Shown here: positions 34,824 to 46,834 of the stretch, piece after piece
Layout of the letters: every line of letters starts with the position of its first letter
Numbering within the stretch: the stretch's first letter is position 1
From: Strigamia acuminata
Lineage: Eukaryota; Arthropoda; Chilopoda; Geophilomorpha; Linotaeniidae
DNA length: 64,000 nt
Direction: 5' to 3'
Assembly (NCBI GenBank): GCA_949358305.1
Contig: OX442316.1
Coordinates: forward strand, 4,712,001 to 4,776,000
Program-made: the position numbers and the translations under genes
Notes under the pieces: generated by a model
The model's database searches: none
Told to the model about the DNA's origin: nothing
What the model saw: the letters and a program-made list of their open reading frames with translations, nothing else

Positions 34824-36720
34824 ATGAAGTCGGGCATTTTTGTGTTGGCTATTGGTGTCTGTTTCAGCCATTTTACAACCCCCATTAGCGACCCAGATGT
34901 GGATGCCGAGCACAAGTTGGAGTTTCTGAAAGAAAGGAAATCGTTACGGTTAAATCCAGCTGATAAGCAAACTCTCCTACGCTTACACAATGAGTACAGA
35001 CGTACTGTGTCTCCACCTGCTGCTGATATGAGACTAATGGTAATTTATTTTGTAATTGCACAAATAATTTAATTTATACAAAAAAAAAAATTTTTTTTGA
35101 ATGTGAAATTATTTTTAATTAGATTTGGGACGCTGCAGCTGAAGAATCTGCGCAAAAATGGGCAGATAATTGCGTATTTGAGCATGGTATGCCAAGTGGA
35201 TATGAAGCTATGGGACAGAATTTGTATCACGGTGATAAAGATGGAGTTAGAGCATTGTTTATGTGGTGGAATGAAACCGTTGTTTATGATTTTCGGACTA
35301 ATTATTGCGAACCTGGTGAGCAGTGTGGACATTACACACAGGTAAGGATTTAATTTGTTTGGTTTTTATTATTTATTATTTATTTTGTTTTAGATGGCTT
35401 GGGCTTCCAGTTACTTGTTGGGCTGTGCCATTTCAAGATGTCCGCCTCCTGTGCGGAATTACGTGGTTTGTCATTATAGACCTCCGTAAGTTTGTGTTTT
35501 TGTTTTTGTTTTTCCGTGTTGACATTTCTTGTTAGGGGTAATGTAGTGGGGCATTGGCCGTACCAAGTTGGTCGTCCGTGTTCGCAGTGTGACGCTGGGA
35601 ATGGAGGCGTTTGCTATAAAGATTTGTGTGGTAATGATTTATCTTTATGGTGGTTTATATTTGGTTAGTTAATTTGAAATTTTGTTTTTTAGTCACTAAA
35701 GATCAATGCGAGGCGTTGAAACTCGATTGCAGTAAGTTTGTATATTTTGTATATTTACAAATTTAATGGATAAATATGAAAGTTATCAATTAAATGATAG
35801 CAATAATAGCAAAACAATTGTAATCTGCCAAGGCCACTATTTAACAACAAGATAATGCAGATTTAAATTTAAATTTAAAATTTTTATTTTTATTTTATTG
35901 TAGATTGTCCTCTTAAATGTCACAATTGTGGAGTTTTGAATCGTCAACATTGCAGTTGCACTTGTAAAGATGGGTGGGATTCTCTGGACTGTTCTAGTAA
36001 ATTATAATCAATTAAAATAAATATTTTATAATGTTAATTTAATGTTAAAATAGAAAAATGCAAGGATGAGCACGAACTTTGCTGGGTGAGCCCTGGATTT
36101 CCAAACGGTCAGAGTTGTACTTTAGACAGAAGAATTCCTAAACACTTTTGTCGTGCCATGTGCCAACAATGCGGTATAGTGTTTCAATTGTACACAACCA
36201 CCAGAAATGTCAGACGGGGGTTAATTCACTATCTATAAGGAAATGTGAGCCAATGTTATGTGCTTAGATAATCCTTTTAGAGCCAAAATATTTGTTTGCA
36301 CGGGAAAAGTTTATTCTTCCGTTTGCAAGTCGGAAACAGAAGCGACTATCTTTAAAAGCTTGATATGGAAATGGAGCAAGGTGAAATGTTTTCTGGTGGT
36401 TATTTAGTCTTTTTTAGCATTAGAAATTATTTTAAAATTAATTTTTTGAAAAATAATTTTTTTTTTTTTGTTTAGCGGTTCGTCCACCATTTTTTCCGAT
36501 GTATTTTTTCGATCCAAACGCGACCGGAGAAAGCGGGAATAAATTCAATCTCTGCTGCAATGGTCAAGAGTGTCCAGAAGGTTACGTTTTGGATGAAGAT
36601 TTCTGTGCGTGCAAACAACTCTGTCCGGGGCCTGCGTGTGGTCATTCTGGTCAAGAAACTCGGACTATTCATTTGATTGTTCATGTTGGAACTATTTGTT
36701 TATTGTATTTATTTGTTTGA
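34824..36720 (+). CDS. CAP-domain (SCP/CRISP-type) secreted cysteine-rich protein, copy 1, eight exons, 372 aa
   Basis: CAP proteins are extracellular; the biochemical role here is unknown. Coding exons: 34824-35039, 35123-35341, 35394-35485, 35536-35630, 35693-35731, 35904-35996, 36054-36173 and 36476-36720. The start at MKSGIFVLAIGV gives a good signal peptide; an in-frame ATG at 34761 would add 21 basic residues. The CAP domain has LLRLHNEYRR, GQNLYHG (Gln where GEN is usual), EQCGHYTQMAW and VVCHYRPPGN. An EGF-like module follows (CNCG...CKDGWDSLDC), then two further cysteine-rich modules. The C-terminus ends in a hydrophobic tail after a Ser/Gly/Gln segment, which suggests a GPI anchor. 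AATAAA follows the stop directly (36721-36726). Confidence 0.88.
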
Positions 36721-36918
36721 AATAAAAAATTTAAAAAATTTTAATTTAAAAAAAAAATTGTTTGTTTTTCTTTTGATTTCAAGAGTAAATTCACAGGAAA
36801 TTAAAGTTTACTACTTCCTGATGGCCTTGAGTCTGGAGTTGATTTAGTTTGCGTAACGAATAACAAGTCATTTCTGGATGTAGTCTTTGGGATATATGTG
36901 CGTTGGAAACCCGTTTTC

Positions 36919-39556
36919 ATGTTGGAATATTTTGTTTTCATGTCGGTTTTTACGTTAGGCAGTTTGCAATGGCAATTTCATCTACCGCCGGTTGTCGATC
37001 CGATTTTATGCAATGCCGTAGCTGGACAAACCGAGTGGACGGAGTCGGATTTGCAACTGTTGAGTCTGTGCAGGGTAAAGGACACTGTCCAAGACGTGAT
37101 GGCACCGGCGTTTTTAATGAGAGAAGAGGTGGCGAAGAACGTGTCGGAGAACGTGAGTGGAAGCAAGGGCAAAAGTCGTTTGACGTCTCAGCAGCAGACG
37201 ATGGTTGTTGATCTTCATAATGAGTTTAGGAGACAAGTTATTCCGAGTGCTGCAGACATGGAATTTATGGTGAGAGATAGAGTAGATTATTGAGGTATTC
37301 AGCTGCCATTTTGGGTTTGCAATTATTGTTGTTGTTTGTCGTTTGAAGTGTTTGCTGTTTAATTTAATTCTTTTGCATCTTAGAAAAGTGCATCTTTGCA
37401 TCAAAACAGTGCATCTTTGCATCTCAAAAGGGAATTTTTCGCATTTTTGCATCTATTAATTGCATTTTTTGCATTTTTGCATCTATTGATTGTATTTTTC
37501 GCATTTTTGCATCTATTAATTGCATTTTTTGCATTTTTGCATCTATTAATTGCATTTTATAATTGCATTTTCGCACTTTTGCATTTCGTAATTGCATTTT
37601 TCGCACTTTTGCATTTCTAATTGAATTTTTCGCACTTTTGCATTTCTAATTGCATTTTTCGCACTTTTGCATCTAACAATTGCATTTTTGCATCTCATAA
37701 TTGCATTTTTGCATTTAATTATCGCATTTTTACATCTAAGCTTAATAATCGCATTTCTGCATCTAATCCTCGCATTTTTGCATTTAATTATCGCATTTTT
37801 ACATCTAATAATCGCATTTTTGCATCTAATAATCGCATTTTTACATCTAAGGACGTAGTTTTACGTCAAAACACATTTCTATATTGAATTTTATTTTTAG
37901 AAATGGGATGATGGTTTAGCAGCTTCTGCACAGCAGTGGGCGGACAATTGCGAATTTCGACACAGCGATCACGACTACGAACTCGACGAAATCGTGAATG
38001 GCGAGAATTTATACGTCGGTCCTGATGCCAGTGGCTTACGAGCAATTACATTATGGTTTGACGAGAACGAGTACTACGATTTCACACACGACGAATGTCT
38101 CCCAGACGAACAGTGTGGACATTACACCCAAGTAAGTTAGAAATCACTTCCAAAAAACCATTGCGAATATACAATAATTTGTCCACGTTTTGCTTCAGTT
38201 AGCGTGGGCAACCTCCAAATACGTCGGCTGTGCTGTCTCCAAATGCAGAGCACTTGGATATCTCTACGTTTGCCATTATTCACCGAGGTAAAACATCCAA
38301 TTGTTAGACGCCAATTGCTTGTATTCCATGCGGCCAAAGGTTGACTTGCTGCGGCATCGAGATTGAAACTCCGTCAAATATAAATATTTAGCTTTTTTAA
38401 AAAAATGTGTATATTGATAAACTCAGACAGTTGTCTGCCTGATATCGGAACCCAGTAGACGGAAGAGAACCCAAATAGATGATAAAAGATTAAAAGTTGT
38501 AAATTAAATTTTAGTATTTACTAATTCTAAATCTTAATCGAAAAGTTGTTTACTTTTTGTCAGAGGGAATTACCCCGATGTGTCGCCGTATCTCGTCGGT
38601 GTTCCTTGCTCCCAATGTCGAAATCGACTCGCTGGAGGTCTGTGTTATCGCAAGGCGTGTGGTAAGACGAAATAAATTGACAAATTGTCAATTTTTGTGA
38701 ACTAATTTGTATTTATTTTTAAAGTAACTCCGGAAATGTGCGAGAAAGACGCCCTAGAATGCTGTGAGTCGAAAGGAAAAGTAATTTAGCACAATTTAAA
38801 TAAAGAAATTACTTGTTTGTATACTGTTACAGCTTGCGATTTGAAATGTCGTAATTGTGGGCACCTGATCGAACAACAATGTCGATGTGTTTGTAAGAAT
38901 GGTTGGGATTCGTTGGATTGTTCAAGTAAAAAAAAAACAATTTGTAGTTATTTAATATTTTTATTTTGTTTGTTGTATATTTTTAGGAGCTTGTGTTGAT
39001 GATCATGAACTTTGTGGACAAAATCCAGGATGGCCGAATGCCATGAGTTGTGGTAAGGAAGAGCAGAAGGTCAGAGATGAACATTGCAGGAAAATGTGCA
39101 AACAATGCAGTAAATAGATAAATAAGACTAATTGAACGCCATCTATTGTGGGGAATTTTAACTAAATTGATTTTATAGGAGCTGTTGTTGATGATGGGTC
39201 TGTGAAAAATGAAAAAGAGTATTGTTGTGATGGGAAAATGTGCGAGGAAGGAAAATCATTGGATGAAAGCTGTGAATGCCAATTAATGTGCCCTGGCCCT
39301 GTTTGTTGTAAGTATTTTTTTTTTAAATATTAATAAATATTTGGATATTGATTGTTATTGGAATTTTTTTTTTGCAGATGCTCAGAAAGAATTGTACAAA
39401 AAAATAGCAGATTTTGTCAAAGGTCTAAAAGATAGAATGCCCCAAATGGGCAGTACTTCAACAGAGGATTCGGTTTCAGTTGAAGGTTCTGGTGCAATTT
39501 CTGGGGTGAAATTTGATTGTTTTTTATTGTTTTTAATTTTAATTTTTCTATTTTAA
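36919..39556 (+). CDS. CAP-domain secreted cysteine-rich protein, copy 2, nine exons, 443 aa
   Basis: Tandem paralogue of the preceding gene, with the same module order and matching intron positions. Coding exons: 36919-37269, 37901-38131, 38199-38287, 38564-38661, 38725-38763, 38833-38925, 38987-39109, 39179-39307 and 39378-39556. The start at MLEYFVFMSVFTLG gives a signal peptide. A longer pre-CAP segment precedes VVDLHNEFRRQ. The CAP domain has the usual NGENLYVG, EQCGHYTQLAW and YVCHY. The EGF-like module (RCVCKNGWDSLDC) and cysteine-rich modules follow, then a Gly/Ser linker and the hydrophobic tail FDCFLLFLILIFLF, a probable GPI signal. The stop codon TAA overlaps the poly(A) signal AATAAA (39555-39560). 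Confidence 0.88.
37380..37860. repeat. Intronic minisatellite, 30-bp unit
   Basis: In intron 1 of CAP copy 2, the unit joins gcatctattaattgcatttt and ttgcattttt, four clear copies at 37440-37560. More variable gcattt-rich units continue to 37850. Confidence 0.9.
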
Positions 39557-41041
39557 TAAATTTTTTGCTTAAATTCAATGTAAGTAATATCATTGCTTTG
39601 TAAGTGTGACTTGTGAGCTTCCGTACTTCGTGTTTTCAATCGAACGATGAACTTGATGTTTTTAATTTTGAAAATTCACATTTTTATGATATTGTAATTT
39701 AGATTGAATTTATTAAAACGATATGGACGATTGAAATTGTATATTGCTAATAATAAAGGTTCTATCAATTCTAGTTTGTATTGCGCACGTCATCATGTTT
39801 TATTGAATTGCGTACATCGAAAAGCCGGAATCACCTGCCGGAATATAACGAAATTAAACTACAAAATGCCAAAAATAAAGAAAACAAGACCTAAAACTAT
39901 TAATAATTCCACTTAAGTCGTTTAATTGGCTGTTTGAAAAGCAATTTTCAAGTCCTTTAAGTACACTTATAAAAGATTTTCCTTATTGATTTCCTTTTTA
40001 CCGTTACCGTTTCACCTTTTACACACTACCAATTGTGATTCCAGTTCCTAGAACGGTAGGTACTGCACTATTATCCAATTATAAAATAATCTAACATCTA
40101 GATAGAAAATTGGGTCTAAAACCTTAATTTCGTAAATCGGAATGCTCGAACTGTATTTTACATAACTATCGAAGAACATACACGAGGAAAAAAATGCACA
40201 CAGCGTGTGAAAAAAATGCACCTCCTTTATGTACACTCGCTAGAAAGCCAACATGGCGGTATTGATGTCGGAATAATAACAATAAAAAATTTGCCATGCA
40301 AGAACGTACTCTTATTTTCATGCATCTCGGTCGAAAAAATTGGTTTAAACTTTCTAATGTTTTACTCTTTATTCAGATTTACGAAATTTGGTTTAATTCC
40401 AAAATAACAATGAATAAATCGATATATAAATCAAATTTTTTGTGACCAAACAAGTCATAACTTGAATCATTTGCATTTTATTGTTTTTTCAAATGACTAT
40501 AAATTAGCCTATATTTAAAAAATAAGACATTAATGACTAAATCTCTTTTGAAATTGTAAAAATTATAAAAACACTTGCCCATAAACTATGAAAAAATAGG
40601 AATACGGTATTATACGTGTAAGCCTATTTCCGTTGAATTTTAAACCAAATCAGGCAAATTTTCTGATTAATACCGAACAAACCACTTCCGAAATATCTAA
40701 AAATTAAAATTTAATTTAAAAAACATCCTAAAATCATCAAAATTGACAGCCAAAACTGAACAAATGCCCCAACAAACATTGAAAATTCAAATTTAATTTT
40801 AAAAAACCACCAAAATTGACAGCCAAAACTGAACAAGAAACGTTAAAAATTCAAATTTAATTACCAAAACATAAAACCAACTGCTTAAAATATCCGAAAA
40901 TTGACTCCACTGCCATAAACCTGCAACTAATGGGCCTGTAACTAGAAACTAACTGAAATCTTGATCCAGACTGCACGTGTTTTTAATAAAAAAAAAAATT
41001 TTCCACATATATTTAATTCTGTCGTTGATTTCTAATTGCAG
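39557..41041. other. Spacer and 5' region of the lola-like gene
   Basis: No coding exon was recognised. A segment containing aaattgacagccaaaactgaac occurs twice (about 40738 and 40807) in direct orientation. Non-coding first exons of the lola-like gene should lie here or further left. The strong acceptor ending at 41041 opens the BTB exon. Confidence 0.4.
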
Positions 41042-41070
41042 TTCGAGACCGACCAGAAACGATTTGCATC

Positions 41071-42663
41071 ATGGGATCTCAGCAACAGTTTTGCTTGCGC
41101 TGGAACAACCATCAAACCAACATGATCGGCGTGTTCGATCATCTTCTGCAGAGCGAAACTCTGGTAGACGTGACCCTGGCTTGCGACGGGTTCAGTCTAA
41201 AGGCCCACAAAGTCGTTTTGTCCGCCTGCAGCCCGTATTTTCAAAGTTTGTTTCTCGATAATCCATGCAAGCATCCAATTGTCATTCTGAAAGACGTAAA
41301 ATTCAGCGATTTGAGAGCTCTAATCGATTTCATGTATCGGGGCGAGGTGAACGTGTCCCAGGATCAACTCAGTGCATTGTTGGCAACGGCTGAGACACTC
41401 AAGGTGAAGGGTTTGGCCGAAGTGACCAGTGGAATGAACGACAAGGACCTCGAGTCGGCCTCCAGCGCCACGCAGTCGTCCATTTTGCCGCAAGACGAGA
41501 ACGTTTCTTCGCGCTCTTCGCCCGCGCCTAAACGAAAAAGGATTCGTTTGCGAAGACGATCGGGCGGGGGAAGTGCCGTGTCGGACACGGAGGATGAAAT
41601 TCAAGAAGTAGTTCCTCAAGCTCAGGCCGTGGACTTATTGGAGGCCAAAGTGGAAATAAACGAAAATAATTACACATCGTGCAGTCAGGCGAGCGGCGAA
41701 GTTGCGAATCAGGACCAGAGCGTGGTTGGCGAGAGTCCGGCCGAGTCGGTGCAACTTGATATGAGTCCAATAACAGTTAACGCAGAACCGGTAAACATTA
41801 ACTTTTAAGCCTTTTCCGGCTTTCTCTCACAATAACTGCAAAATACAACTCCAAAACTGAATTTTGTTACGCTATTAAATCATGAATGCTTAATTCAATC
41901 AGTTTATTTACTTTATTTTAGCATTATTAGGTGTAATACTGCTAAATAACACTGGAATTAGGAAATCATTTGTGCAGAATGGGATGCGCAGTTTGAATTT
42001 GGCGTCAAGATACCGGACGGAACTGTGCCGTCAGTAAAAAGGCGTCATTTCAACACAGCTATACTCTTTCCACACTCAAGAAGAGCCCTGGAAGCTGGGC
42101 TCCCATTGGCCTAGCCTGATTACTCAGAACTGTATATAGTTATAGTTGAAGTTCTACTACAAGGAAAAGTAGTTCCCTATAATGCATTTCTGGTGTTTTG
42201 GGTCTTTTTTTATGTATCACTACACAAGTGATATGGCTTGGCCAATGGGAGCCAAGATTCCAGGGCTCTTCTTGAGTGCGGAAAGAATATAGTCACTGAA
42301 CGCATGAAAAGTGCTTTTTCTATTTTTTGTTAATTTGAATTCGAAGTGAACTCGGCACTAGAAAGATAGAATTCAGTTTTGGAGAAATCTGATTTGCAGT
42401 TTGATGTGTTATTTTCGGGTTTGGATTGATTTTGAATTGTTCGTTGTAGGTATTTCCTTCGGGCAGCTTAATCGATGTTGCCAAAGAACTTGCGTCCAAA
42501 GCGAATAGCACCGTTACCGTCATTCCCACTGAAGCACGTCGAACGAACCCAGTCATATCCACCATCAAATCCTCCGGACTTCCCGTATCAAATCTTCAGC
42601 CTACAACTTCTTCACCTTTGCCTTCTACTTCAGGGACTCAGCAAGTCATGGCCAGCGGACAAG
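41071..42663 (+). CDS. lola-like: lola-like BTB transcription factor, common N-terminal exons (311 aa shared)
   Basis: Two exons, 41071-41790 and 42450-42663, shared by all isoforms. The BTB domain (about residues 5-120) is of the tramtrack/lola group: QQFCLRWNNHQTNM, LVDVTLACDGFSLKAHKVVL, SACSPYFQSLF and FMYRGEVNVSQDQL. A basic stretch (KRKRIRLRRR, likely NLS) and a Ser/Thr-rich linker follow. The second exon ends CAA G|GTAGGT, leaving phase 1. Every downstream terminal exon listed below opens with the matching two bases, as in lola and mod(mdg4), whose isoforms are made by alternative or trans-splicing. If the first donor is not used, the frame closes six codons later (TAA 41806-41808), giving a BTB-only protein of 245 aa. 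The orthology to lola is inferred from the architecture. Confidence 0.9.
42058..42292. mobile_element. Foldback MITE with about 53-bp inverted arms
   Basis: In the first coding intron of the lola-like gene. The left arm starts tatactctttccacactcaa and runs through cccattggcc to about 42112. The right arm (42238-42291) is its inverted copy with about five mismatches. No transposase. The target duplication is uncertain. Confidence 0.85.
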
Positions 42664-42764
42664 GTAGGTTTCTTTATTCATTCATCTTTCTTTAAATTTA
42701 ACACTTGGAACCACCTAGAATTAATATCATGGATCATGGAAATCACCGAAAGGAAAAATAAAAT

Positions 42765-42807
<43 letters not shown>

Positions 42808-43257
42808 TAAATAAAAATTAGTTCTGGTTGGTTTCAAACAAAATTTTGATACAAAACACAAGTAAGTTTAAGTTCCGCACTTTTGTTAACGTGTACTGTT
42901 CTTATGCTTAAATCGGTGTCCGTTATTTGTTGGAAAATGTGACTATTTAAAAAAAAAAAAAAAAATATTATATATACACGAGTTATTATTATTATTATTT
43001 ACCTGACACAAAAAAAAACAATTCTTTCAATTCACCTTTTGCCATTTGCAGTTTTTGTTTTAATTTTTTGTTTTGAATTCTCCCTTTTTATTTGATTTTA
43101 TATTTTCTATAATCACAATACAAAATGCAAAGATGGCAACACAAAAAGCAGATTGTATGCATATATAGATATATATCAATGTAAATATACACATAAAAAT
43201 TGTGACAAAATTGAATATGGTTCTACTCGCAATATGGGCCAATGTTGTCTGAAACAG

Positions 43258-44732
43258 GTTTAAAATCACCACGCTACATGTGCCGTGGACGATACCAGAA
43301 AGTGAGCAATGCGAAACGATTACAAATCATTACTGCCTACATGGCCACTGGAGACTATCACAGTGTAGCCAGAAATCTGGGAGTGAAAAGGACGACAGCA
43401 CAAAGGTAAGAATTTTTTGTTGCACTTTTCTTTTATTTAGTGTTGAGTCTTAATGTTTAAAGCAGATTTTGTTTTAATAAGTTTGGGACAATTGGGAGCA
43501 GGATAGGAGGGAATATTGAAATTTGTGAAATGATGTCGGTATTTATGAAAAATGTATTGATTTATTTAGAATTGTGGTGGGGTTGTATTAAAAATGCATG
43601 GGATTATTATAAATTCATGGTTTAATCTGGAATTTGGAGGTAGTGAGCAGATATTTGTTCAAATTTATCTGAAATTTGTAGAAATTTGTTTGGAATTTGT
43701 AGAAATTTGTCTGAAATTTGTGGAAATTTGTGGAAATTTGTCTAAAATTTGTGGATATTTGTCTAAAATTTGTGGATATTTGTCTAAAATTTGTGGAAAT
43801 TTGTCTAAAATTTGTGGAAATTTGTCTAAAATATGTAGATATTTGTCTAAAATTTGTGGAAATTTGTCTAATATTTGTAGATATTTGTCTAAAATTTGTA
43901 GATATTTGTCTAGAATTTGTAAAAAAAATCGTCTAAAATTTGTAGAAATTTGTTTAAAATTTGTAGAAGTCTGTCTAAAATTTGTAGAAGTCTGTCTAAA
44001 ATTTGTAGAAGTCTGTCTAAAATTTGTAGAAGTTTGTCTAAAATTTGTAGAAGTTTATGAAAATTTATCAAAAATTGGTCGAAATTCATGAAAATTTATC
44101 AAAAATTGGTCGAAATTCATGAAAGTTTATCAAAAATTGGTCGAAATTCATGAAAATTTATCAAAAATTGGTCGAAATTCATGAAAATTTATCAAAAATT
44201 GGTCGAAATTTATGAAAATTTATCAAAAGTTTATCGAAATTCATGAAAATTTATCAAAAATTTATCGAAATTCATGAAAATTTATCAAAAATTTTAAGAT
44301 TTCGAACAAAAAATCTGAAATAATGGTTGAGGCAGCTCGTTCGTCGACCAGTTAATCCTACATGAGCATTGCAAGAGGTTCCACAGTGAGCCGATCTAGA
44401 AGCCGTGGAGATGTTCAGATGAATTCAAATAGGATTGTACTGGGATTAGAGATTTAGCGGTGGGAAATACATTAATCATAGAACCGGCCTGACAACTGAA
44501 TGGAAGACAAACAATTTGAAAATTACAAATATTTTACACTTCTGGATGCAAATTTGTCTCTAATTAAACAATCTGCTTTAAACAATAAGATAATTATATT
44601 TATTCTATTTATTTAATATTTTTAAAATTAATTGAATCCAATTCCTAATCATTTCTTTTTTAATCTAGCATTGTCAGACAATTCAAACAAACTGGAAGAT
44701 TTGAAAATCTGCGGATGACCAAACACTGTTAA
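43258..44732 (+). CDS. lola-like terminal exon A: Tc1/paired-like helix-turn-helix
   Basis: Exons 43258-43405 and 44669-44732 join AG|C, giving a 381-aa isoform. The tail contains KRLQIITAYMATGDYHSVAR, LGVKRTTAQ, then IVRQFKQTGRFENLR. This spacing of R-II-AY, VAR-LGV, TAQ and RQFKQTG is that of the N-terminal helix-turn-helix of Tc1/mariner-type transposases and paired-like domains. It differs from the pipsqueak HTH exons downstream. The 1.26-kb intron is a minisatellite array. AATAAA at 44822-44827. Confidence 0.75.
43630..44300. repeat. Intronic minisatellite, 21-bp then 31-bp units
   Basis: It lies within the intron of terminal exon A. First part: gtctaaaatttgtggatattt (21 bp) and variants, about 18 copies. 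Second part (44055-44290): a 31-bp unit from gaaattcatgaaaatttatc and aaaaattggtc, about seven copies. A 165-codon open frame across it is an artefact. Confidence 0.9.
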
Positions 44733-45011
44733 CATCAAGTAATGTATAATTATATATATATATATATATCTAATTGCTTTATAAAATTTTAATTTTTTAC
44801 TTTTTGTGTATTCAATTGGGTAATAAATACAAATGAAATCGCAAACATTTAAAAATTAGAAGGAAAAAAAAATTCTTTTATTATTTCCTTTATTTTTTAA
44901 AACGACTAAATTAATCACATTTACAAATGGCAAAAGGTTGGTCACCCCCACGAAGAAAAGCGGCAAATAAGAAAGAATAAGCAAAACAAACAAATTATCT
45001 TGCTATTACAG

Positions 45012-45265
45012 AGCAACCATGGTTTGGCATGGTGTGTCCCATTACATCGAGCAATAGACGCAATCCCATGATTCTCCTTGACGGATTTGCTTTTCAAATC
45101 AACAAAATCCGGCACTCAAGACATTATTGGCGATGTCCCGATCGAAATTGTTCCGCCCGAGCCATCACCATCCTAGACCGGAACCAACAACACCGCTTGT
45201 CCAGTGCTCAGCCCTCACATAATCACTTAAACAACAGAAAATTCAGGAAAAGGAAAGCGCAATGA
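45012..45265 (+). CDS. lola-like terminal exon B: FLYWCH zinc finger
   Basis: Opens in phase 1 after gctattacag and gives a 395-aa isoform. The single FLYWCH module reads FAFQINKIRHSRHYWRCPD, CSARAIT and the late His pair HNHL region, the usual C-C-H-H FLYWCH layout as in mod(mdg4) isoforms. A basic tail KFRKRKAQ ends at TGA. AATAAA at 45328-45333. Confidence 0.88.
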
Positions 45266-45537
45266 ATAGATTTCGATGCAAACGGATGGAATACGGAGAT
45301 ATTATAGCAATTTAAATAATCATAATCAATAAAAAACACAATGAAAGTTTTCTTTCGTATTTTTATATTTTTTGTCGCATTGTCATTTGTTTGACCGCTT
45401 GTATAAGTGATTGTTTTGTTATAAAACGCACTTTGAGTAATTTTTTTTTTTTTTTTTTTTTGTTTGGGGATAAATTTGGATAAATTAAGTTTTGATTTGT
45501 GTGTTTTTTGGTTTGCAATGTATTTCAATTTTTCTAG

Positions 45538-45782
45538 AACAAAGATCGACATTGCCGCGCACTGGGATGAAGAAGTTCTTCTTCGACGATAATTTCCGGA
45601 ATGCCCTCGCGTCGGTGGCGAACGGCGAAATGGGATTCTGTCGAGCGGCTAAAAAATTTGGGGTTAACCACGCTACGTTATGGCGGCATTATAATATGGC
45701 GGGTTTACCAACGCGAAAGCGAAATTCAACAAGCGTTGCAACGAAAAATGTGAACGACGGCTCTAATAATTGGAATTTTTAA
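45538..45782 (+). CDS. lola-like terminal exon C: pipsqueak HTH
   Basis: Phase 1 acceptor tttttctag. The 392-aa isoform ends in a pipsqueak-type HTH: FRNALASVANGEMGFCRAAK, KFGVNHATLWRHYN, then a basic tail. The A-xxx-FGV-xxTLWRH pattern is the psq recognition helix. AATAAA at 45814-45819 indicates a separate 3' end. Confidence 0.88.
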
Positions 45783-46113
45783 TAATTTTTGTAAAATAAT
45801 TTCTTTTAAATGTAATAAAATATGAGTTTGTTTGTATCTAAATGGTGTTTTTTTTTTTCTTCTATTTTTTCTCGGTTTGAAAAATATTTTAAGTGTTCTC
45901 TCGGTTTAAATTCCGATTTTAAAAGTTTGTGGTTTGAAAGAAGAATCTGGATCAAGATGTTTCTGCCGACCGTTCAAAAATGTCCGCTCGACTCGCAGAA
46001 GCCGAAAGATTTCTATTTATCGACCCAATCTTTATTGTTTTGATCCAATTTTGTTTGTGTTGAAATTTGTATACAAATCAAATTGAAGTTGTGATTGAAT
46101 TAAACTGTTGCAG

Positions 46114-46385
46114 ATGCAAGTGGAAGTCAACTGATGAGTTTATCCATGTATGGAAGTCGATCGAAGAAAATGTCATCAAATGGCATTCGATATCGATGGA
46201 ATAGTGAGCGTGCTTGCATGGAACTGAGCAGTTGGAATGAAATGGACATGCAATTGGCTATTGATGGTATTAGGAATAAAACCATGACATTAACTGAAGC
46301 TGCTATCGAATACAATGTGCCGAGAAACACCCTTTGGTACAGGGCGAGAAGAAGTGGCATTGACACTAATGTGAAGAAAACGTGA
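46114..46385 (+). CDS. lola-like terminal exon D: pipsqueak HTH
   Basis: Phase 1 acceptor ctgttgcag; 401-aa isoform. After a Ser/Met-rich lead the psq HTH reads MQLAIDGIRNKTMTLTEAAI and YNVPRNTLWYRARRSG. This is a canonical psq pattern (LxxAIxxIxxxxMTLxxAAxxYxVPxxTLxxR). Confidence 0.9.
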
Positions 46386-46834
46386 AGAAATTTTATGCAT
46401 TATTAAAAACAAATATTTTGTGTGTGTCATTCTTCCAACTCGGACTTTTTTCAATCTTTTTTCTTTCTTTTATTTATTTATTCATTTTTATTTATTTGGT
46501 TTCATTTTCTTTTCTTTTCTCATACCTTGAAAGAAATTGTAATAACTCACATTTCTGCCCCACTAATGGGAAAAAAATTGCTTTTGGATCATTGACACTA
46601 GTCAATTAAAGAGCTCTGAAAGTGTGAAAAAGAATACTGTTATACACCATTTTCTTTGCTTTACATGTTTTACATTGAGCCAGTTGGTGCATGTTAGTGT
46701 TTCTCAAACTGTACTCGGTGTACGGAGTGAGACACCGCCAGGGACTAGGTTGAGGAATGATACCCCATTTCTGAATATAAATTATTGGTCACAAAGTCTT
46801 TCCTGCTGAAGCTGTAAAGTCGTGGACAAAAAAA

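Noticed and set aside
37396-37887. Phe/Leu/His-rich open frames
   Set aside because: Repeat translation within intron 1 of CAP copy 2.
39704-39916. 70-codon frame ending in a Lys-rich tail
   Set aside because: No domain, no partner exons, ordinary spacer composition.
43594-44091. 165-codon open frame on the plus strand
   Set aside because: It is read entirely from a 21-bp tandem repeat in an intron; low-complexity ICLKFVE repeats, no domain.
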